Of a DNA stretch of 25,010 nucleotides, positions 4,837-13,753 are shown piece after piece. The notes beneath the pieces were generated by a model, which worked only from the letters and a program-made list of their open reading frames with translations, did not search any database and was not told the origin of the DNA. Position 1 is the first letter of the stretch; every line of letters begins with the position of its first letter. The position numbers and the translations under genes are program-made. The DNA comes from a virus. The stretch is from positions 1 through 25,010 of IMG/VR virus record IMGVR_UViG_3300006790_000106; one strand, given 5' to 3'.

Positions 4837-5117
4837 CACGAAGACGAAAAATAAAAGCTACTCTTAGATATGAGTATGATGGTAATCTGGAAAAGATGTA
4901 TCATTTTATGATGCAACGTATTGGTTACGATACATTAACTTTAAAAATGACTCAAGCTGAATATGATAGCTTTTCAGATGATCTAGACTTTGATGATAGT
5001 AACGAAAGTTTTTATGGGTCACATTTTAGACCTACTACAGATCAAACAGATAACTGTAACTTACAATGGGTATTTACAGGTAGATTAGAATTTAAAATTA
5101 AAATAATAACAGAATAA
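4833..5117 (+). CDS. Small paralogue 3, hypothetical
   Basis: A 94-residue protein with a basic start (MTRRRKIKATLRYEY), a helix, the LKMTQAEYDSFSDDLDF motif, an acidic Ser/Asp-rich linker, and the terminal strands WVFTGRLEFKIKI. It matches the protein at 4314-4595 in motif order and length. It overlaps its neighbours by four bases (ATGA) and one base (TAATG). The alternating charge and the conserved FTG strand suggest a small alpha/beta domain, perhaps binding a common partner. Role unknown. Confidence 0.65.
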   Translation: MTRRRKIKATLRYEYDGNLEKMYHFMMQRIGYDTLTLKMTQAEYDSFSDDLDFDDSNESFYGSHFRPTTDQTDNCNLQWVFTGRLEFKIKIITE

Positions 5118-5521
5118 TGGAGACAACAAAACCACAAGTAGTAAGTGATGCTGCAGAGAAGAGTGAAGCAGCTACAATTTTAAAAAACGAACAAACAACT
5201 CAGTTTGTAGGTAACGGCAGAGGACAGGTAGCTGATGGTTATCCTCTTATTCCAGTAGGTAGTCAAATCTTCCTTAAGTGGAATTTGAAAGAAGATTCTA
5301 AAATTATTGTTCAAGATGATAAGGCTAGAAAACCTCTTAACAACTATTGGGAAGTAGTAGGTATTGGTGCTAAAGTTTCGACAGTTAATATTGGTGATAA
5401 AGTGATATTGACTATGAAAGCACAACCTATGTCGTTTGATACAGAGAACATGGATGATATCCCTAATACTAAGTATCATATTATCTATGAGTTTGATATC
5501 TCAGCAATTTGTGATTTTTAA
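5117..5521 (+). CDS. GroES-like small protein, tentative
   Basis: A 134-residue protein. After a low-complexity N-terminus (about 40 residues), residues 45-110 follow the beta-strand order of co-chaperonins: IPVGSQIFLKWN, then WEVVGIGAKVSTVNIGDKVI, then a final strand region YEFDISAIC. The V-V-G-I-G and V-x-x-V-x-I-G-D-K-V pattern is typical of GroES/Cpn10, and phages such as T4 carry functional equivalents for capsid folding. A long insertion replaces the usual mobile-loop region. Its place just before terminase and head genes would fit a capsid-folding helper. It could also be an unrelated beta-barrel; the resemblance is by eye. Confidence 0.45.
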   Translation: METTKPQVVSDAAEKSEAATILKNEQTTQFVGNGRGQVADGYPLIPVGSQIFLKWNLKEDSKIIVQDDKARKPLNNYWEVVGIGAKVSTVNIGDKVILTMKAQPMSFDTENMDDIPNTKYHIIYEFDISAICDF

Positions 5522-5523
5522 TT

Positions 5524-6078
5524 ATGAATTTATTTGAACTAAAAGATCATACTTTATCTTGGTTACCAGAGACATTATCTCTGAAACCATTTGAAGCTTT
5601 ATGGAAAAGAGATAAAACAAAGAATAAGCTTACCGCTACAGGTGAGCTTTCTTTTATTTTCTTTTTTACTGATGGTAGAAGTGATTTTCACAATATCTTA
5701 GATGAAGACGAACGTACTAAAGAGATACTTGAACAAGTAGGGGGGTTACCTGAAAATTGGAAACCAGATGCTAAAGTTATGGCTGCCATTGATTTTTATA
5801 GAGAACGTAGTGAGACAGTTAGTAGTAGACTTCTTGAAGACGCAGAACATGCTGCTAAAAAGATATCTCAATTTTTGAGAAACGTTAATCTTTATGAGCG
5901 TGATGAAAAATCAGGCAGACCTGTATACAAACCTAACGAAATTGTAACTGCTTTAAAGAGTATACCTACAGTAGTAGATGTACTACAAGAGACTAGAAAG
6001 AAAGTTCAAAAAGAGTTACAAGAAAAAGGTAATGCTAGAGGTTCTGTAGAAAAAGGTACATTTGAAGATGGTATATGA
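5524..6078 (+). CDS. Pre-terminase conserved phage protein
   Basis: A 184-residue acidic, mainly helical protein. The N-terminal half has the segment FEALWKRDKTKNKLTATGEL followed by SFIFFFTDGRSDF, and a later helical region (residues ~85-150) ends in a Lys/Glu-rich helix. Proteins with a LWKRDK then YIYF-like segment are common next to the terminase in phages of Bacteroidota, as far as I recall. Position suggests a small terminase subunit or packaging factor, but no helix-turn-helix is evident. Its stop TGA overlaps the ATG of the next small gene (ATGA). Confidence 0.6.
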   Translation: MNLFELKDHTLSWLPETLSLKPFEALWKRDKTKNKLTATGELSFIFFFTDGRSDFHNILDEDERTKEILEQVGGLPENWKPDAKVMAAIDFYRERSETVSSRLLEDAEHAAKKISQFLRNVNLYERDEKSGRPVYKPNEIVTALKSIPTVVDVLQETRKKVQKELQEKGNARGSVEKGTFEDGI

Positions 6079-6200
6079 AGAGGACTATTAAAAAAATTGA
6101 AAACTTTACTCCAAAACTTAAAACTAAAATTAGGACTACAAATCCTTTTAGTTCTGGTATATCTATAAGAAAAGCTACTAGAAGTAATGATAACCAATAA
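6075..6200 (+). CDS. 41-residue basic protein
   Basis: A very basic short protein (MKRTIKKIENFTPKLKTKIR... ending RKATRSNDNQ) with about 12 Lys/Arg and only two acidic residues. Its ATG overlaps the preceding TGA, and its end overlaps the terminase start by 14 bases, so it bridges the two genes exactly as a coupled gene would. No family is recognised. The charge suggests nucleic-acid binding; a minimal packaging accessory is one possibility. A minus-strand frame across the same bases is treated as a shadow. Confidence 0.55.
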   Translation: MKRTIKKIENFTPKLKTKIRTTNPFSSGISIRKATRSNDNQ

Positions 6201-8421
6201 ATTCCAAACAAATATATCAGAAGAGTTATTATCTGGACTAGATGCAGAACATAAAGAGATGTTCCATGAGTATCTAGAAAAGATACCTATGATTCAGCGT
6301 TTGGTTAAGCCGGATAGAAAATATGCTAAAGATCTAGACACAGATGATAAAGGTAGAATTATAGTTGATCTAGCTAATCCACACATACTAGAAGATATGG
6401 ATTACTTTAGAGAAGCAGCTTTAACATTTCAAGAAACTGGTAAATATACTAATCTATATCCTAATAGAAACCCACAATCTGAATATGCTAAGTTCTGGAA
6501 AGAGGAGAGAAGACGTTGTTTAGAGGGTTATGTTAGAGAGTCTGATGGTGAGTGGATATCTGGTTATAATTATTTCTATTGGAATTACGCACCTATTATG
6601 AAAGTTATTCAAGTTGGTGAAGAGTCAGCTGATGGTAAAGTTAGATCAGAACGTATACATGATTTTGCTAATCCTTGGGATAGTGATTATTGGTACTTTC
6701 ATTATATTGAACAAGGTGAACAATCTGGTCAATATGGTAAAGTATTAAAAACAAGGGGTAGAGGATATTCTTTTAAAGCCGGTGGTATTATGGGTAGAAA
6801 TGCTGTCCATATCAAAAGAAGTAAATCTTATGCAATGGCCTTTGAAAAAGAGTATCTTAATAAAGATGGTCTATTTAATAAAGCAATTGATTCTTTAGAT
6901 TGGAACGCTAGACATACACCATTCCCTAGATTAAGACTTAAAGATTCAGGTGAAAAGATGCATCTGATTTTAGGTTATAAAGATAGTGAGTTAGGTATTG
7001 ATGCAGGACAGCTATCTGAGCTTATAGGGGTAACATTAAAAGATAATCCAGATAAAGCACGTGGTAAGAGGGGTAAGATTATATTATGGGAGGAAGATGG
7101 TGTCTTTCCTGGTCTTAAAAAAGCTTGGGGTGTAGCCCGAATGTCACTTGAAGATGGTCGTAATGTCTTTGGTTATATGTGTTCATTTGGTACTGGTGGT
7201 ACAGAAGGCGCAGACTTTGAAGCGTCTGAAGAGTTCTTTTATCATCCGGATGGTTATAATATATTAGGTATTGAAAATGTATACGATATGAATCCATCTG
7301 GAACATGTGGTTATTTCATTGCTGAGTATATGAATAAGTCCAACTGTTATGATGAAAATGGTAATAGTGATGTAATAAAGGCTTTAGTTGAGATATTAGA
7401 GGATAGACAAAAAGTAAAGAAAGGTGCATCTGATCCTAACACTATTATACAGGAGATGGCCGATAGACCTATTACTCCACAAGAAGCAGTAATGCGTAGA
7501 GAAGGTAGTTTATTTCCTGTTTATGAATTAAAACAAAGATTAGGTGAAATTGTAGTTGATAATAAATTATTAGATTCTTCTTGGAAAGGTAAAATGATAT
7601 CTAATAGTAATGGATTTGCTCATAAAGTTACTACTACAGTTAAAGTAATAAATAAGTTTCCACACACAGAACAAAGACCGGGTGGTATTGAAATATTTGA
7701 CCATCCTGTTACAGATGCTAATGGAGAAATACCTAGATGGAGATATATAGCTGGATGTGACCCCGTTGATGATGATGGTTCTGGAACAAACTCATTATTA
7801 TCTACTTTTATAATGAATACTCTTACCGGAGATATTGTAGCTGAATATACAGGTAGACCTCAAATAACAGATGATTATTTTGAACAACAAAGACAACTTT
7901 TATTATATTATAATGCTACAATGAATTATGAGAATAATAAAAAGGGACTTTACGTTTACTACAAACATAAAAACAGCCTCCACCTTCTATGTGAAACCCC
8001 GGAGATCCTCCGTGACCAAATGAATATTACTATTAGTAAAGTAGGTAACAAACGTTTTGGTACACCTGCTAGTAAGTCAGTTAACGTATACGGCTTAGAT
8101 CTTATTAAGAAATGGCTGTTAAGCGAATCTTTACATCAACCTGAGACTAAAGATGATGAAGTAGTTGAAACAGTTCTTAATTTACATAGAATTAGATCTA
8201 AACCTTTATTAGAAGAATTAATTGGTTGGCATAGTGATGGTAACTTTGACCGTGTATCAGCTTTAGGTATGTTAATGATTTATAGAGAAGATATTTATAA
8301 ACTAATAACACAAAATAAAAACAACACTGTAGGAACTGTAGAAAATGCTGACTTTTGGTTTAGACAGTTTCCCAACATGAAAAATAATATGAGCTATAAT
8401 AGATACAAGTTTCCTAATTAA
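6187..8421 (+). CDS. terL: Terminase large subunit
   Basis: A 744-residue packaging motor that cuts and pumps DNA into the prohead. The N-terminal ATPase domain has a non-classical P-loop, RGRGYSFK at residues 190-197, and a Walker B strand ILWEEDG at 299-305 with acidic pair E302/E303. The C-terminal RNase H-like nuclease has GCDPVDDD (D525), NYENN (E582) and NFDRVSA (D688), the three acidic positions expected for metal binding. The GYNYFYWNYAPI segment (~124-135) is shared with TerLs of crAss-like phages as I recall them. The start at 6187 lies inside the 41-residue gene, 14 bases before its stop. The portal gene follows after 52 bases. Confidence 0.93.
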   Translation: MITNKFQTNISEELLSGLDAEHKEMFHEYLEKIPMIQRLVKPDRKYAKDLDTDDKGRIIVDLANPHILEDMDYFREAALTFQETGKYTNLYPNRNPQSEYAKFWKEERRRCLEGYVRESDGEWISGYNYFYWNYAPIMKVIQVGEESADGKVRSERIHDFANPWDSDYWYFHYIEQGEQSGQYGKVLKTRGRGYSFKAGGIMGRNAVHIKRSKSYAMAFEKEYLNKDGLFNKAIDSLDWNARHTPFPRLRLKDSGEKMHLILGYKDSELGIDAGQLSELIGVTLKDNPDKARGKRGKIILWEEDGVFPGLKKAWGVARMSLEDGRNVFGYMCSFGTGGTEGADFEASEEFFYHPDGYNILGIENVYDMNPSGTCGYFIAEYMNKSNCYDENGNSDVIKALVEILEDRQKVKKGASDPNTIIQEMADRPITPQEAVMRREGSLFPVYELKQRLGEIVVDNKLLDSSWKGKMISNSNGFAHKVTTTVKVINKFPHTEQRPGGIEIFDHPVTDANGEIPRWRYIAGCDPVDDDGSGTNSLLSTFIMNTLTGDIVAEYTGRPQITDDYFEQQRQLLLYYNATMNYENNKKGLYVYYKHKNSLHLLCETPEILRDQMNITISKVGNKRFGTPASKSVNVYGLDLIKKWLLSESLHQPETKDDEVVETVLNLHRIRSKPLLEELIGWHSDGNFDRVSALGMLMIYREDIYKLITQNKNNTVGTVENADFWFRQFPNMKNNMSYNRYKFPN

Positions 8422-8473
8422 AAACTTGATAAATTATATTATTTTTACAAATTATCTAGATTAAACAAACAAT

Positions 8474-10918
8474 ATGTCATATTTAAGTAATACTTCAGCA
8501 AATGGTTTTGCTACTTTTCCTAGCCAAAAGTTATCGGAAAAGAAAAAGACTAAAGAGTGGGTAAAGCGAACTATTAATGCTGCAGAAGACTTAGCTCTAT
8601 TTAGAGATCCCCTTATCAGACAATCATATAGAAATAAACAAGTTAATTATGACTTGTATAACGATATATTAGATACTAAAGATATTGAAAGGGTATGTAA
8701 TCCAATGGGACTAGAGTTAGGTGCTTTTCCAGCTACTATGCAAAACTATCCATTAGTGTTACCTAAGATAGATGTACTAATTGGCGAAGAAAGAAAAAGA
8801 CGTTTTGACTATCAAGTTAGAACTATTAATGATGAAGCAATTTCAACTGCTGAAAGAGAAAGAAAACAAGAACATAAAAAGTTTATTCTAGCTAAGATCT
8901 CTAAAGATGAAGAACCTAATAAAAATGAATTAAAAAGAGAGATTGAGCAATATCAAAGCTACATGAGTTATGAATGGCAAGATCAACTTTCTCGTAGAGC
9001 TAGACATATTGTTAATTACTTATACAAAAAGAACAATCTAAAGGAAGTTTTCTCTAGAGGATTTGAAGATGTATTATTAGCTGGTGAAGAAATTTATTGC
9101 GTTGATATTGTATCTGGTGAACCTGTTCTTAGAAAAGTAAATCCACTTAATCTACATACATTAAGATCTGGAGAATCTCCGTGGATCAATGATGCTGATA
9201 TTATTATTGAAGATGGTTATTACTCTCATGGTCAAATTCTAGATGATTTTCATGAAGAACTTACTGATAGTCAAGTTAAATTAATTGAAAATAATTTTGC
9301 TACTGAGGGTAGTGAAGGTTTTATCAGTATTGGTGAAACTGAAGCTTCATTAATGTTGAGAGATACAGATCTTATTGATATTGAAGGTGATATTAGAAAT
9401 CAATTTGGACATACATATGATTCTGAAGGTAATATCAGAGTTATGCGTGTTGTTTGGAAATCTAAACGTAAAGTTGGTAAACTTGAATACTTTGATGAAG
9501 ATGGTAACAAGTTTGAAAAGATTGTAGACGAAAGATATAAAAAGAAACCTGGAGAAAATATTAAATGGGTTTGGATTAACGAGTGGTGGGAAGGTACTCG
9601 TATTGGTGGTGGTGGACTAGGTGGTGTAGATAAAAAAGCCATCTATGTTAAGATGAAAAAAAGACCTATCCAATTTAGAAGTATTCATAATTTATCTAGA
9701 TGTCATTCTGGTTATGTAGGATTAGCTTATAATACAAACGTATCAAAAGCTAAATCTTTAATGGACCGAATGAAACCTTACCAATATCTATATAATGTTT
9801 TCATGTATAGAACAGAGCTTGCTTTCGCTAAGAGTAAAGGTAAGATTGGTAGACTAGATAAAGCAGAAATGCCTGATGGTTGGACACCTGAAATCTGGAT
9901 GCATTACGCTGAGTTAAACGGTTGGTTAGTTGTTGACTCTTTTAATGAGGCCAAGAAAGGGGCTGCTCAAGGTAAGTTGGCTGGACAAATGTCTGGTTCT
10001 GCAACAGCTATTGATTTAGAAATGGGTAACTATATACAACAACATGTATTAATGTTACAGTTTATTGAACAACAACTAGGTCAAATTGCTGGTATTACTA
10101 AACAACGTGAAGGGCAAATTGAGTCTAGAGAAACTGTTAGAGGAGTAGAAAGATCTGTTTCTCAGTCTAATATTATTACAGAGAAGTATTTCGGTTTACA
10201 TGATATGGTTAAAGTTAAAGCTTTAACTGCATTATTAGAAACAGCTAAAGTTGCCTGGAAAGGTAAAAAGAAAATATTGTCTTATGTAACAGACGAGTTT
10301 ACAGAACAAACTTTTACTATTGAAGCAGATGATCCAGTTATGGATTGTGATGCTGGTGTAGTACTAACATCAGGTCAAAATGATGTAGAACTTATGCAGT
10401 CTCTTAAAGAGTTTGCACATGCAGGATTACAAAACGATAAAATATCATTTAAAGAATTAATTGATATTTATATGAATCCATCTATTAATGCTACTAGAAG
10501 ACGACTTGAAGGCGCTGAAGCTAAAAGAGAACAACAATTACAAGAGCAACAAGAACAACAAGCTAAAATTAATGAAGCTAACATACAAGCTGCTAAAGAG
10601 AAAGATGCTTTAGATAAACAGCATGATATGAATAAGATTGATAAAGAGTATGGCTACAAGATGCAAATTGAAGCTATGAAACAAGCAGCCAATTCAGATT
10701 TAGATAGAGATCAAGATGATGATGGTATTATTGATGAAATTGAATATGCTAGAGAGAATACTAAAATCAATATAGCTAAGTTAAAGGCAGAAAGTGATAA
10801 GCTAAAATTAGATAAACAACTACAACATGAACGTGTAGAAAATGCTAAAGATAGATCACATAAAGAAAAGATAGAGAGAATGAAACCTAAACCTACAGCT
10901 AATACAGGTAAAAAGTAA
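8474..10918 (+). CDS. Portal protein
   Basis: An 814-residue protein forming the ring at the capsid vertex through which DNA passes. Typical parts are the N-terminal region with FPATMQNYPLVLPKIDVLIG (~90-110), followed by EERKRRFDYQVR. There is a second conserved region with GEEIYCVDIVSGEPVLRKVN (~210-230). The helical stem region lies near residues 490-560 (QQHVLMLQFIEQQLGQIAGI and following). The C-terminal ~130 residues are Gln/Lys/Glu-rich coiled coil. Length and motifs fit crAss-like portals, from memory. It is preceded by an AAACAAACAAT leader, similar to that of the next gene, with no promoter that I can see. Confidence 0.9.
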   Translation: MSYLSNTSANGFATFPSQKLSEKKKTKEWVKRTINAAEDLALFRDPLIRQSYRNKQVNYDLYNDILDTKDIERVCNPMGLELGAFPATMQNYPLVLPKIDVLIGEERKRRFDYQVRTINDEAISTAERERKQEHKKFILAKISKDEEPNKNELKREIEQYQSYMSYEWQDQLSRRARHIVNYLYKKNNLKEVFSRGFEDVLLAGEEIYCVDIVSGEPVLRKVNPLNLHTLRSGESPWINDADIIIEDGYYSHGQILDDFHEELTDSQVKLIENNFATEGSEGFISIGETEASLMLRDTDLIDIEGDIRNQFGHTYDSEGNIRVMRVVWKSKRKVGKLEYFDEDGNKFEKIVDERYKKKPGENIKWVWINEWWEGTRIGGGGLGGVDKKAIYVKMKKRPIQFRSIHNLSRCHSGYVGLAYNTNVSKAKSLMDRMKPYQYLYNVFMYRTELAFAKSKGKIGRLDKAEMPDGWTPEIWMHYAELNGWLVVDSFNEAKKGAAQGKLAGQMSGSATAIDLEMGNYIQQHVLMLQFIEQQLGQIAGITKQREGQIESRETVRGVERSVSQSNIITEKYFGLHDMVKVKALTALLETAKVAWKGKKKILSYVTDEFTEQTFTIEADDPVMDCDAGVVLTSGQNDVELMQSLKEFAHAGLQNDKISFKELIDIYMNPSINATRRRLEGAEAKREQQLQEQQEQQAKINEANIQAAKEKDALDKQHDMNKIDKEYGYKMQIEAMKQAANSDLDRDQDDDGIIDEIEYARENTKINIAKLKAESDKLKLDKQLQHERVENAKDRSHKEKIERMKPKPTANTGKK

Positions 10919-11009
10919 TAGCTATACATTTAGTTTCAAATATAATTTTTTTTATTATAATGTCTAAATTATTTTGTTAATTTGACATCAATTATTTAAA
11001 ACAAACGTA

Positions 11010-12179
11010 ATGAATAAAGACGGAGACAACGATTTGTTTAAAGATATCAGCTTTGAAGACGATTTAATTATAGAAGGAGCTGAGACATCTTCAAACACTT
11101 CAAACGAACAAACGATAGAAGAAGCAAAAGACGGTAATACTGATACTAGTGTGAATAGTAACGAAACTAGTGCTACCGCAGCCCAACCAAACGAGGATGG
11201 GTTAATTGAATTTGATGAACCTTCTACCACCGCAGAGTCGAGTAGTGATGCTTCTGCTAGTGAATCTAGTGATAGTGAAACTAGTGCTTCTTCTTCGTCT
11301 CCTTTTTCTTTTATCACTAACGCTCTCGGTGCTGAAGGCTTTATCGAAGTTAGTGATGATGAGTTAGATGGAGTTGAAGACCATGCAGAGTTTTTAAGAA
11401 ATAAACTAAACGAAGCTATTGATAAAAAAGTTAAGTCTGGTTTAAGTGAAAGGAAACTTAAAGCTTTAGAGGCTTTTGAAAAAGGTGTTCCAATGGAAGA
11501 CTATGTTAATAGTAATGCTAGAGAAACACAATATGCTAGTATTTCTGCCGAACAAATTGATGAAAATGTTCAACTGCAACAACAACTAATTGCAAGATCT
11601 CAACAAGCTAGAGGCTACTCTGAAGAAGAAATTCTAGATAATCTTAAAACTTACCAAGATGTAGGTGGGGATAAGATGAAAGAAAAAGCTCTTGCTGCTC
11701 AAAAACACTTGATAAGTATTGAACAAGATAACAGAGAGAAAATGTTAGAGCAAGCGGAAGCTGCTAAAAAAGCTCAAGAAGAACAAAGAAAAGATGAGCT
11801 TAATAACATTAAAGATTTTGTTACAAAACAAAAAGAAATTATTCCTGGTTTAGAATTAACAGATTCAACTAAGGATGATATTTATAAGATAATGACTACT
11901 CCAACTGGTCAAGATAAAAACGGTAACCCCGTTAACGCTATAGGAGCAGTTAGAGATAAAGATCCAAATAGATTTAATATGTTAATGACATATTATTATC
12001 ATTTAGGTCTGTTTGATGAGAAGCCTAACTTGAGTAAACTTGAAAAAGTTGCTGAAACAAAAGTATCAAAAGGGTTAGATAACCTTTTACAGGAAGGTAC
12101 TAGTTTCATGACTCAAAGTGGAGGAACAAAAGATGCTAATCTAAGATCAGAAGATGATTTCGGATTAGACTTTATTTAA
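11010..12179 (+). CDS. Putative scaffolding protein
   Basis: A 389-residue acidic protein between portal and capsid genes, where scaffolds usually lie. The first ~110 residues are low-complexity, rich in Ser, Glu, Asp and Thr (several AGT/TCT Ser runs near residues 70-95). The middle (about 175-270) is a Gln/Glu/Lys-rich coiled coil (EQAEAAKKAQEEQRKDELNN). The C-terminus is smaller and mixed, ending EDDFGLDFI. This disordered-coil-tail plan is common for phage scaffolds. It could instead be an internal head protein. The leader TTTAAAACAAACGTA resembles the portal leader. A large minus-strand frame over its Ser-rich region is a compositional shadow. Confidence 0.65.
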   Translation: MNKDGDNDLFKDISFEDDLIIEGAETSSNTSNEQTIEEAKDGNTDTSVNSNETSATAAQPNEDGLIEFDEPSTTAESSSDASASESSDSETSASSSSPFSFITNALGAEGFIEVSDDELDGVEDHAEFLRNKLNEAIDKKVKSGLSERKLKALEAFEKGVPMEDYVNSNARETQYASISAEQIDENVQLQQQLIARSQQARGYSEEEILDNLKTYQDVGGDKMKEKALAAQKHLISIEQDNREKMLEQAEAAKKAQEEQRKDELNNIKDFVTKQKEIIPGLELTDSTKDDIYKIMTTPTGQDKNGNPVNAIGAVRDKDPNRFNMLMTYYYHLGLFDEKPNLSKLEKVAETKVSKGLDNLLQEGTSFMTQSGGTKDANLRSEDDFGLDFI

Positions 12180-12207
12180 TTAGTAAACTATATAAAAATA
12201 AAATAAA

Positions 12208-13686
12208 ATGCCAAAAATTAGTCCGTTTCAAATGACCGAAGCTAAGTCTTGGGCTGGATTGACAACTAAAAATCACTTGGGTTCTATTTTTCAAAGCGAG
12301 CCGCAAAAAGCTAGTAAACTACTTACTAGAATTGCACAAACTAACTTTGGGCTAGACCTAGATACTTATTTAGATCAGTTCTCACCATTGTACTTAGATA
12401 CTGATGATGACTTTACTTGGGACTTGGTAGGTTCTGGTAAAAAGAATGTACCTCTAGTTGAAGCTCGTATTAATGATACTGCTTTAGCTGCTACAGATAC
12501 AGCTGGTTTAAACTTTACTGCTTTTGAACTTGTTTTCGCAGAGCAATGGTTTACTGACGAGCATGTAATCGTTGGTCACAAGAATGAGAAGTACCAACTT
12601 CAAATTCAATCAGATCCAGTTCCAGATGGATCATATTGGGTATATACAGTTAAACTTTTAACTGGTGATCCAGATTTGTTTATGCCATATGAAGAGTTAA
12701 CTGCCGGGACTAGATTCTCAAAAGACTTCTCTTTAGTTGAGCAAACTCTATCTAAAAAAGGTGGTGGAATTAACTTCACTTCTCCTTTCAAAATGAGAAA
12801 CGCTTTCTCAATGATTCGTATGCAACATACGACTCCAGGTAACATGATTAACAGACCACTTATGACAGGTTGGGTTGGAGATCAAGGTAAAAAATATGCT
12901 ACTTGGACTCAATATGAAGATTACGAGTTTGAAAGACAATTTAGAGAAGAGAAAAACAAACTTGTTATGTTCTCAAGAGCTAACAAGAAAGATGATGGTT
13001 CTTATCAAAACACTGGTAAATCAGGTCACGTTAAGAAACAAGGAGCTGGTCTTCGTCAACAAATGGAAGCTGCTAATACAGTAGTTTATTCAACATTTGA
13101 TATTGACTTCTTACTAGACACATTGTTAGAGCTTTCAGAAGGAAAACTTCCAACTGATAAGAGAGAGTTCGTAATGATGACTGGTGAAAGAGGAGCTGTT
13201 CAATTTCATGAAGCTATTGAGAACTATTCTCAATTGTTTACTAAAATGAATGACGGTTCAAGAATCTATGGTGCATCTTCAGATAATGGAGCTAAAATGC
13301 CTTTAGGTTACGGAGGTCAATTCGTTGAGTACATGGGACCACAGGGAATCAAAGTTACTCTTAAAGTTCATTCATTATATGATGATAGAGAGAGAAACAA
13401 GATTTATCACCCTGATGGTGGTGTAGCTGAATCGTACAGATATGACATCATGGATGTTGGTACTTCTGACGGTGAGCCTAACATCAGAAAAGTATACGTT
13501 AAAGGTCAAGATGATATCATGGGATATGTACCAGGATTTAGAGATCCATTCTCACCAACTGGTTCAAGAGCTAGAATCATGGCTGATCCAACTGACGGTT
13601 ATACTATTCATAGAGGTTCAATTTGTGGTGTAATGGTGAAAGATCCATCTAGAACTGCAACGTTGTTACCTAATACTTTAGTGTAA
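12208..13686 (+). CDS. Major capsid protein
   Basis: A 492-residue protein following the scaffold-like gene, of the length normal for crAss-like major capsid proteins (HK97 fold). It is neutral, mixed alpha/beta, starts MPKISPFQMTEAKSWAG and has no membrane segment. Its codons use more C-ending forms (TTC, AAC, GAC, ATC) than neighbouring genes, as expected for the most abundant virion protein. An A-rich leader (AAAAATAAAATAAA) precedes it and an intrinsic terminator follows within 25 bases. The HK97 fold itself cannot be read from motifs; the call rests on position, length, codon use and general resemblance. Alternatives such as a large decoration protein are less likely. Confidence 0.85.
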   Translation: MPKISPFQMTEAKSWAGLTTKNHLGSIFQSEPQKASKLLTRIAQTNFGLDLDTYLDQFSPLYLDTDDDFTWDLVGSGKKNVPLVEARINDTALAATDTAGLNFTAFELVFAEQWFTDEHVIVGHKNEKYQLQIQSDPVPDGSYWVYTVKLLTGDPDLFMPYEELTAGTRFSKDFSLVEQTLSKKGGGINFTSPFKMRNAFSMIRMQHTTPGNMINRPLMTGWVGDQGKKYATWTQYEDYEFERQFREEKNKLVMFSRANKKDDGSYQNTGKSGHVKKQGAGLRQQMEAANTVVYSTFDIDFLLDTLLELSEGKLPTDKREFVMMTGERGAVQFHEAIENYSQLFTKMNDGSRIYGASSDNGAKMPLGYGGQFVEYMGPQGIKVTLKVHSLYDDRERNKIYHPDGGVAESYRYDIMDVGTSDGEPNIRKVYVKGQDDIMGYVPGFRDPFSPTGSRARIMADPTDGYTIHRGSICGVMVKDPSRTATLLPNTLV

Positions 13687-13708
13687 TATACTATCACACA
13701 TAAATAAA

Positions 13709-13740
13709 GCTGGTGGGGTAGAAATATCCCGCCAGTTTAT
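13709..13740 (+). terminator. Intrinsic terminator after capsid gene
   Basis: CTGGTGGG (13710-13717) pairs with CCCGCCAG (13728-13735), with one wobble pair, and two more pairs extend it inward around an AGAAAT loop. It is followed by TTTATTAAAT, a short T-run, so termination is probably partial. The next ATG is only 14 bases past the hairpin and no promoter is seen between, which suggests readthrough lowers expression of downstream genes relative to capsid. Confidence 0.7.
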
Positions 13741-13753
13741 TAAATAAATAAAA

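Noticed and set aside
5180-5479. Minus-strand frame of 99 residues opposite the GroES-like gene
   Set aside because: Composition (Ile, Tyr, Cys, Phe) is that of a reversed AT-rich gene, and the plus-strand frame is coupled to both neighbours.
10988-11317. Minus-strand frame of 109 residues opposite the scaffold-like gene
   Set aside because: It is the reverse of the repetitive Ser/Glu-rich coding region and has a composition (Ser/Leu/Val) explained by that; the plus-strand gene fits the operon.
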